Source: Arthonia radiata
Lineage: Eukaryota > Ascomycota > Arthoniomycetes > Arthoniales > Arthoniaceae
NCBI GenBank assembly: GCA_002989075.1
Contig: PSQN01000012.1
Coordinates: 1,116,001-1,180,000, forward strand
Direction of reading: 5' to 3'
DNA: 64,000 nt
A program made the position numbers and the translations under genes. The notes beneath the pieces are model-generated. The model was not told the DNA's origin. It worked only from the letters and a program-made list of their open reading frames with translations, and made no database searches. Position 1 is the stretch's first letter; every line of letters starts with the position of its first letter. Below are positions 57,091 through 64,000 of the stretch, piece after piece.

Positions 57091-57925
57091 TCAGGCGACG
57101 CCCGGCTGAGCGACAATGTAATGCAGTGTCTCCGGCCCGGACCCCTCTTCACGATCAAGCTCCTCCTGCGCGAGATCCGTCTCGTCTCCAGACGCCGGCA
57201 CGCTCGCCTGGACCACATATAGATACTTATGACTGCACGAGTTCTGTTTTAGCGTTTCGATCCCACCCACGACTTGATGCACACTTACCCAACAAGATAG
57301 CCGTCTGGATGCTGAACGGGTATCACAGGCAGAGAAGCATTCTTGTATTGCTGGACAATCACATGGCGCTGAAATGCCTTCATATCCGAGTGCTGCTGGA
57401 TCTGCTGTGGTGAGTTGCTGCCGTTGTCCTCGTACGCGAATAGCTGTGGTTGAGGTCCTGCTCGAGGGAATGAGGTGAGTGGAACTGCGTTCGTCACAGC
57501 GAATGCGGGTGAAGAAGGGCAACGTGGAACAAACTTACTGGACCATCCTTGATTCAGCTTCTCATCATCGATCTGTCTCAATGCGTCGAACCAATCGCCA
57601 GCTTTTTCCACGTTATTGAAGATCAAGACAAAGTGATTATCTGACGAGTTCGTCTTGACGAAAGTGTGAGCGTGTCGTTCCTGACCTGGCGATTCGCGCG
57701 ACTCCAACTCACCTCATGAGCATACGCATAAAACAAGCCGTAAGATGGCGCAATCGAGCCGACTGGATTTGCTGGCCTGGCAGTGGCAGCGGGTTTCGTC
57801 TTTGAAATCGGCTCCTGGTTCTTTTGGGAGTTTGGCCCTTGATCCACTTTGGAGACTGGCCTCTGGTCAATCGCATTGACGGCCGTCTGTTGGAGCTTTG
57901 ATGCTCCTTCAAATAGGGATTGCAT
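57091..57925 (-). CDS. Four-exon hypothetical protein
   Basis: Exons 57925-57713, 57653-57539, 57484-57289 and 57232-57091 sum to 666 bp, 221 residues plus stop. Introns are 59, 54 and 56 bp with GTGAGT, GTAAGT and GTAAGT donors. The N-terminus is polar (LQQTAVNAIDQRPVSKVDQG); the middle has a conserved-looking FVLIFNNVEKAGDWFDALRQ helix-strand block, then HKYLYVVQASVPAS and an acidic end. The acceptor of exon 4 was chosen because it alone keeps the frame into the final stretch. No signal peptide, no membrane helix, no known domain. It lies head to tail with the interrupted gene at 55.9-57.0 kb and divergent from the gene at 58.7 kb. Confidence 0.6.
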
Positions 57926-58707
57926 CTTGCAAACCGAAGTAGACAAAGCCAGATGTCTATAAGGCGAACGTCTTCTCAATGTTCGTTTTCACAGGCGGAC
58001 GCACAATAAGCATTGGATGAGCTTCGGATATGAACGGCTTATATCAACGAAAACAAGGCACTTATGCTACTCATTGGCGGCGACATATCTCGATCGCTAT
58101 GGTAATTGCTAAGTGGGGAAGCTATTGCATTTAGCAGTACAAGTACCATCTGCCCCATGTCAAACCTACAGGTACTTCTGTTGTGCAACACGAGTTCTCC
58201 TATGCACGGATCTTTTATAAGCTACCCCTCACCCGGTACATCAATTGACAAGCGGATCTCGGACACGGGCCGGACCCACAGGCAAACTATATTTACGATT
58301 GTGAGTAGTCCCTATGCACGTTAGGACAGAAGCAGTATATGCGCTGTCACCACAACGACATCTGCAATTCAACAGCTTTACGATTGGATGTCTTGGCGGT
58401 GGATCCCATCCTGCATCATCAACGCGACCCCTCATCAAGTTCACTGGCATAAGTCATTGTGGTTGCTTTGTGCTGCTAACGAGCCGGTTAAAGCGGCACG
58501 GAGACGTTGTTGTCCTCCTGTAGGAAGGTTTTCCGTCCTGCGCATGTGACATTGGCAACGCAAGCCGTTGCCTTGATGAAGCGCATTGTCAGGCCCGTGA
58601 CCTGACTGATCCGCGCTCGTTGGTGGGCAGCTTATTTTTTTCTCTTTCGCGACGCAATCGATGACGATATCGACGGCTCTAGTAGATGCTGTCAGACATA
58701 CATTGCA
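57926..58707. promoter_or_regulatory. Divergent intergenic region
   Basis: 782 bp between opposite start codons. Short frames only; it should hold both promoters. No specific site is recognised. Confidence 0.4.
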
Positions 58708-60304
58708 ATGTATGGGGTCGTCCGCAATGAGGAGAAGCTTGATGCTCTAGAGACATCTCAAGACATTCGCGGGCTTACTGAGGTCTGTCCGTCTTTCCGA
58801 GGGGCAAGTGGCCGAATACAAAGCTGCCGACCCAAGTAAGTGCACTCGTCGACATCGCTGGAGAACGTCGTGCCGCAGAGTTGCTTTACACCTCTGTCAT
58901 CCGTTCAACGTCATTCGAACCCGATCGACAAACGCTACATTGCCTCATCATGTCAGTCCAAGGCATGGTATCCTCTCATTCACGAGTGCATCTAACAACA
59001 TCATATCCAGGAGCGCAGATCCCGAGGGCATCGCTTGGTATGAGCGGGCAGGGCTCAAGACCGCCAAGTTTGACCCGGAGAATGAAGAGCAATTCATGAA
59101 GACTGCTCTCATTGAGGTCTATTACAACCACTATGTCGACACGGCTTATTATGCGTCAGACTGTTGGTGCAAAACGAGCAACAAGCGTACTCCAGTCCAA
59201 TATTGGGACGGTGGACCATTCCGCTGGGACCACAAGAGATACAGATATCTCAATGTTGCCTACACGTGAGTATCTTCCCGAGCTCAAAAGTCTTGTCAGC
59301 ATCCCTTGCTCAAGAGTAATCCCGACCTGAAGGACTACGTCTGACCCTCCATCAGCGACGACTCAGGCAGTCAGCCTTCCTACTATCATAGATTCTGGGG
59401 TAACACCAGTTGGAACAATCTCTTCCAACCGCCCAAAGTCTGCCTTCTTCCTGTTCCCATGCCGGCAGAAGGCCAGAAGTACATGTGGGTCGACCTGACC
59501 TACCCCATCAAAGCCATCCGCTTTCCACTCTCCCACAAAGTCAACAACTCCGACTACTCGCACATGGCCGCCTATTACCAGCTCGACTTCAAGAAGCGCG
59601 ACATCTGGATGAAGGCCGACTTCCTCGACGAGGACAGCTCCATGTACGGCGCCTTCGAACGCACCCTCCGCCTCAGCGACCGGCAGGACATCAACAACCG
59701 CTACTGGAAGCGCAGCGGCGACGAGATCGCGCGCAAATCCATGTACTTCAAGCGCGACGCCAAGAACGGCCTCGGCGTCAACCCCGAAATCTCGGTGCGC
59801 TTCGACGTCAAGAGGATCTGCACCTTCTGCTTGATCCCGCGCTACGACCGCCGCCCCGACCTCGACGTCTACCAGGAGTACGTCCGGGCGTTCATGTGGC
59901 AACGCCCCCTCGGCATCGATCCCGACAACGCGAAGACCATCGAACACGACATGGAGAACCCCAACATCATCGACCTTGTGAGGCTGCTCAATACGGAGCA
60001 CGGGACGTCGCTGCAGTACGTGAAGCAGTCGACCGAGACGTCGATCATGGCCATGATGAAGGTCGTGACGACGTTTGCGATCGGGTTCATCCCCGCGGTT
60101 GGGCCGGCGTTGGCCCTAGGTGTCGACACCATCTACGAGCTTTTGGTGGACTATGAAGGGTTCTGCGATGACTTCGGCTTGAGTCGGCAGAAGGATGTTG
60201 AAAATGCCATTTTAGGGGAGGCGCAGGCGTTTTGGGATATCATCCCGGATGAGAAGAAAGCTAAGATTTTGAAGAGATTCGGCAAGGGGAAGGGGAAGAA
60301 GTAG
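58708..60304 (+). CDS. Three-exon fungal hypothetical protein
   Basis: Exons 58708-58835, 59011-59265 and 59356-60304 sum to 1332 bp, exactly 444 codons. The first intron (175 bp) has GTAAGT, a TCTAACA branch and CAG; the second (90 bp) has GTGAGT and CAG. The protein is rich in Tyr, Trp and Asp: KTALIEVYYNHYVDTAYYAS, an SDCWCKTSNKRTPVQYWDGG stretch, YHRFWGNTSWNNLF, then ARKSMYFKRDAKNGLG. Near the end a hydrophobic, Gly/Pro-containing segment (TTFAIGFIPAVGPALALGVD) could span or insert into a membrane; a Lys-rich tail (RFGKGKGKK) closes it. No family is recognised. No N-terminal signal peptide is evident with this start. Strong third-position GC in exon 3 supports coding. Confidence 0.68.
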
Positions 60305-60679
60305 GTGTACTCCTGGCCTGGTCGGTGAGACCGGATGTCAAGAGAGGTTGAGATGGATGAGTTGTACAGCAGCCGCACATTTCTCTTACAGACTCTTTGT
60401 GGGATCGTCTCGCCAATGCCGTCGGAAGATGTCTGTGCATTGCTTTGTCAAGCATATGCTTTTGCCTCTGGTATCGAAGGGCCTTACGCTCCAGTAAATC
60501 TCAGGGCTATCCACAGTTGCAGTGAAAGCAGTGCAGAATGAATCGAACACGCAGTGACAGGTCACAGGTAGTTGATGCAGTTGCAGTATGTGCCTCTGAC
60601 GTCTCATGTCCTGATAGGGAGACACTTCAACTGGTCTAATACGGATTGAGCGGATCCCATTGATGATTGATGCGACTGT
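60305..60679. other. 3' spacer before the tandem array
   Basis: No gene seen; likely the 3' untranslated region of the 58.7 kb gene. Confidence 0.4.
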
Positions 60680-62300
60680 GCGCAAAACAAACGTTACATC
60701 AGCCGCTTAGTAGCATTGCGCAAACGCAACTGCTTGAAATGCTTGCAGCAACACGTACTGTCACTGTAAGTCACTGGCATAGAATTAGTTCACCGTACGC
60801 AAAAGCGTCAACCAAGGTACAGCATGCTCTATGCAAGGCACACAAGTACCCGCGAAGTAACATGGAGATACAACAGGCACGATCATACGGACTGCTTACG
60901 AAATACATAATATCAAAGGAGGCACCGGCGTTGGGATAGTTTGGGTAGGAAGGAGGCCCCAAGGTAGACAGAGTTTTACTACATACAAAGAAGCTCCCTC
61001 CAGAGAACAGAAACATACAGTAGCTACGGATACTGATATTGCTTGTCACGACACGTGTTAGAGATTTAAAACACCCGCGTTGGAATAGTTGAGGTGGAAA
61101 GAAGAACGTAACTGAAATAGTGTTACGCTGTGCGCGGAACACACAAGCTAATTTGAGAGCGCAGAGACGAACAGTAGACACGTATGCAATGAATATCTCT
61201 AGCGACACGCAGTATGAAGGCAAAATACCAGCATTGGAGCTGTTTACATAGCAGGTACCGTATGGAAAGACGAGAGTATGCTGGACGCAGGACAGACAGA
61301 CCAATTCCAGAAGACGGAATTGAATAGCAAATATACATGCTTTGAATAGTTGCAGCGACAAGAGCTGCGAAGGTATAGCACCCGCGCTGGAGCTGTCTAC
61401 AGAACAAATACCGTGAGGGAGGACGACGGTATGCTGTGCACGAACTATGTAAGCTAAGGTGAAGTGCATATACGCATAGTAGATGCGGTTGCTAGGATTG
61501 CTTGCAGCTCTTTGCATTGCGAAAGTAAAGCACCGGCAATGGAGCTGTTTACAGAATTAAGACCGTAGGATGGAAAGGGGTATGCTGTACATGAATAGGA
61601 TAAGCGAATTGAAGGCTTATGGACGCATAGCAGATACTGTTGCTTCAATAGATGCAGCTACACGCTCTACGAAGGTTAAGCAGCGGCGCTAGAGAAGTTC
61701 ACGGGATAAGTGTTGTTAGGGAGGACGAGACTGTGCTGCACACAAGCAATGTAAACCAATGGAAGGTGTATTAACGCACAGCAGATGCGGTCTTTGATAT
61801 GCCTGTGTTTCCATGTCTTCCGAAGGTCAAGCACCGGCGTTGGAGCCTTTTGCGTAAAAGGAGAACCGCAACTTATTGGCTTGACGCTGGTTGATAAGTT
61901 AGTCAGAGGCGGCTTATCGCACAGCAGATCTCCTTGCTAAGCATGCTTGTAGTTTTGTGTATTATAAAGGTCAAGCACCGGCGTAGGGACATTTGCGTAG
62001 AAGGAGGACTGTAAGAGAGATAGGTCCACACTGTATATGAAGTTAGTTCGAGGCGTCTTATTGCATAGCAGATCTGCTTGCTGATATTGCTTGTAGTTCT
62101 ATATATTACGGGGTCAAGTACCGGCGTGGGAGCTTTTTGCGTAAAAGGAGAACCGTAACATATATGGCTTGACGCTCTACACAAACTACATAAATGAACA
62201 GAATGCGCATCAATACACAGCAGATCAAGCTGCTACAATTGCATCCAGACTTGCGGGTCACGAAGGTAAAGCACCGGCGCGGGAGTTTTGGGTGAAATTC
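60680..62300. repeat. Degenerate tandem array, ~150-bp unit, about 10 copies
   Basis: Units are marked by GCACCGGCGT(T/A)GG or a close variant at about 60923, 61070, 61230, 61385, 61530, 61682, 61830, 61974, 62120 and 62270. Each is followed by GAGCTGTTTAC or GAGC(T/C)TTTTGCGTAAAAGG, then a CCGTA block and a CATAGCAGAT(A/C)... TTGCT block. The period is close to 150 bp. The array ends about 250 bp from the 3' end of small-family member 3. No unique spacers and no conserved frame. Confidence 0.78.
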
Positions 62301-62419
62301 GAACCGTAGGAGACCTGGATTCGTGCTGTGAACGAAGCGGGCTAGCTTGGGTAGACGCGAACACTCAGAAAGACGTATTCATAGACATGGACAAGTCAAT
62401 GAGCAGGCTGACGAAAGGG

Positions 62420-62520
62420 CACGCGGTGGAAGAGCAGTCACGATGTCAATGGCGCACGAAGCGCGTCTTCTTCTCCTCGGTCTTCTCCTTGAGTGTGTCG
62501 CCCGAAGGCCATTACCTCCC
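62420..62520 (-). repeat. 3' block shared with the 51.1 kb locus
   Basis: Counterpart of 51071-51190; see there. It lies just downstream of the member 3 stop codon. Confidence 0.65.
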
Positions 62521-62544
62521 CTCACCCTCCCTCCTCCCCACTGC

Positions 62545-63005
62545 TCACCAGCCAGAACGCAACACAGCCACCGCCGGCCCCATCTCCGCACAAAGCACAA
62601 CCCAATTCCCCACCGCCTCCCCCGCCACCGCAAACGTACCATCGAGTGTACTATTGGGCAGGCTGTACGCCTGCACCAATGTCATCAAGGCGCCAAGCAC
62701 CTCCCGCGCCACCCGAAACTCTTCACAGATTGCTTGCCGGAAGACAAGCGCGCAGCCGTTGCGGCGTTGACGGTAAAGGGCCGTCTCCCCTTGCTCTTCG
62801 ACACTGTAGCATAATGTTAGCATTTGAACAGGTTGAAAGCATTGCGAACAGCTTACTAGGCGCCGATGTCGGAAACCACCAAGTCGGCATAGCCGTTGTT
62901 GAGGTTGGTGAGCTGCTGCAGGAAGGTATCGCAAGCGGCCTGCCCGGAGGCAGCCGCGGCGTTGAGCTGGGCGATGAGGGCGTCGAGGGCGTGCTGGTAC
63001 GCCAT
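62545..63005 (-). CDS. Small two-exon orphan family, member 3
   Basis: Exons 63005-62857 and 62803-62545 with a 53-bp intron (GTAAGC donor, TGCTAACA branch, CAG acceptor) give 135 residues. Exon 1 is a helix-forming MAYQHALDALIAQLNAAAAS, then LQQLTNLNNGYADLVVSD; exon 2 has LYRQRRNGCALVFRQAICEE, LGALMTLVQAYSLPNS and ends VVLCAEMGPAVAVLRSGW. Intron position, phase 2 and GTAAGC donor match members 1 and 2, and the last 20 residues align loosely with their AExWVxxGxP end. A TATATAG box lies about 30 bp upstream (63031-63037). The function is unknown. Confidence 0.65.
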
Positions 63006-63214
63006 GGTGATTGTAGAGGGCGTTTGACGTATATAGAGCTATTTAGTGGGCTGAATAGTGGTGTTGCGCTGCTATAGTACGTTTGTGCTTGCGGAAGAAA
63101 TTTCAGTGTGCGCGATTCCACTCTTGAACCGGGCGTCGTCCCCAACGACCGTTCTGTTAGGTAAACAAGCATCGTCACCCACTTGACCGGCACCCTGCTA
63201 AACTTCAGCAAACC
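63006..63214. other. Short spacer with promoter of member 3
   Basis: Contains the TATATAG box noted above and the 3' flank of the Mtf2-like gene. Nothing else seen. Confidence 0.4.
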
Positions 63215-64000
63215 CTACTTTCCAGGCTCAATATTGACCTCATCCAAATCTCCAAATGCGCCCTCCATACCCAGCTGTCTCTCCTGTTCAATCCTTTGAC
63301 TTTGCTGCACGGCCATCTGGTCAAGCCGCAGCTTAATCTTGTTGCGCCAACTTACCACTTCAGCCGCGTCTCGCTGGCGCTCCAGCAAATTCTCGACAGC
63401 TTGAACACCTAAGCCATATTGGCCTTGCTGCGCACGCCTTCGCCAGCTATAGAGCTGTTCCAATGTATCGAGCGTTGTCTCATCTGGCTCCAGTCCCGCG
63501 GCGTCCATTTCTCGGAGTAATTTGGAGATCCCCGCAAGATTTTGGTGCACTCGCCACGCGTAGGAAATGAGTTCGTTGTACAGAGGTGTGCTGATACCGA
63601 GTACAGAAGCAGTCCACGAATGAGCTTTGATGGCCGGAAGTAGTGCGTCAGCAAATTGGGTGTACATTGTTCGGCGGGTGAGGAGTCTCATCGCGAGCGC
63701 AAGAAGAGTTGAGCATCCCATGGCAATCGGGTCAGGCTCTTCAAGAGTCGCTTTTTGTGCGGGCGACTTCTGCTGACCTTTGTTCGCAGGCTCTGGCTTC
63801 TCAGGCTCACGTCTGATACGCGCATCAATCTCACCCAGCGGTTTCAGAACGCGCTGTTGCACCACCATCCAGACATTAAGATCCGTCTCCGCTCCATACA
63901 GCGCCTGCTCCACTTCCCGCACCGCAGGCTCCCAGCTCTCCTCCTCCGCCCTCTCGACATCCTTCGCTTCTTGCGTCCTTCGCTTCCGCTCAACCGCGCG
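63215..64000 (-). CDS. Mtf2-like mitochondrial protein, C-terminal part
   Basis: Open on the minus strand from the window edge to the stop at 63215, about 261 codons; the start lies beyond 64000. After a charged stretch (AKDVERAEEESWEPAVREVE) comes ALYGAETDLNVWMVVQQRVL, a pattern I associate with the C-terminal domain of fungal Mtf2-like proteins: a TD-x-x-x-W core with a following leucine helix. Later come LLTRRTMYTQFADALLPAIK, YNELISYAWRVHQNLAGISK, LEPDETTLDTLEQLYSWRR and a Gln-rich end. In yeast Mtf2 (Nam1) supports mitochondrial RNA processing and translation with the mitochondrial RNA polymerase. The family call is by pattern and may be wrong; the gene itself is secure. Confidence 0.6.
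   Translation of the reverse strand, partial: RAVERKRRTQEAKDVERAEEESWEPAVREVEQALYGAETDLNVWMVVQQRVLKPLGEIDARIRREPEKPEPANKGQQKSPAQKATLEEPDPIAMGCSTLLALAMRLLTRRTMYTQFADALLPAIKAHSWTASVLGISTPLYNELISYAWRVHQNLAGISKLLREMDAAGLEPDETTLDTLEQLYSWRRRAQQGQYGLGVQAVENLLERQRDAAEVVSWRNKIKLRLDQMAVQQSQRIEQERQLGMEGAFGDLDEVNIEPGK

Noticed and set aside
59363-60001. 212-codon minus frame rich in Val, Asp and Glu
   Set aside because: Reverse-strand shadow of exon 3 of the 58.7 kb gene, whose splice phases sum correctly.

Overview
The window looks like nuclear DNA of a filamentous ascomycete fungus (Pezizomycotina, probably Dothideomycetes). Its conserved genes are eukaryotic housekeeping genes with short spliceosomal introns of about 49-222 bp, with GTAAGT/GTGAGT donors and CTGAC or CTAAC branch sites. 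Several families, such as the BRCT protein at 19 kb and the CUE-AlkB-GRF dioxygenase, have the form I know from this group. All product names rest on reading the translations by eye; no database was searched.

Layout. 1-19 kb has no long conserved frame. It holds one spliced minus-strand gene that I could partly rebuild (0.5-1.2 kb), a possible second (16.0-17.1 kb), and many old, diverged dispersed repeats. 19-46 kb is the conserved core. On the minus strand lie a BRCT-domain protein, an eight-exon ABC-class ATPase, S-adenosylmethionine synthetase and an AlkB-type dioxygenase with CUE and GRF domains. On the plus strand lie a Gln/Pro-rich protein with a charged downstream frame, the GPN3 GTPase, a Cns1/TTC4 Hsp90 co-chaperone, the CMR1 WD40 protein and the PTS2 receptor Pex7. 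Three gene pairs are divergent over 488-607 bp: ATPase/Gln-Pro protein, SAM synthetase/GPN3, and AlkB/Cns1. A ~245-bp tandem array and two small in-frame minisatellites interrupt the core at 37.7-40.1 kb.

46-63 kb is accessory in character. It has four multi-exon orphan genes (53.8-60.3 kb), two long degenerate tandem arrays with units of about 130-155 bp (52.0-53.6 and 60.7-62.3 kb), and a dispersed family of three tiny two-exon genes of about 130-140 codons (48.0, 51.2-51.7 and 62.5-63.0 kb). The three share intron position and phase and a Trp-rich C-terminus. An Mtf2-like mitochondrial gene begins again at the right edge and runs off the window.

The conserved genes act in separate housekeeping processes: methyl donor supply, RNA polymerase assembly, chaperoning, DNA repair and peroxisome import. 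I see no pathway cluster. The most unusual items are the small two-exon family beside the arrays, the back-to-back duplicated intron in the ATPase gene, and two genes in which a single in-frame TAG separates two coding-like frames.
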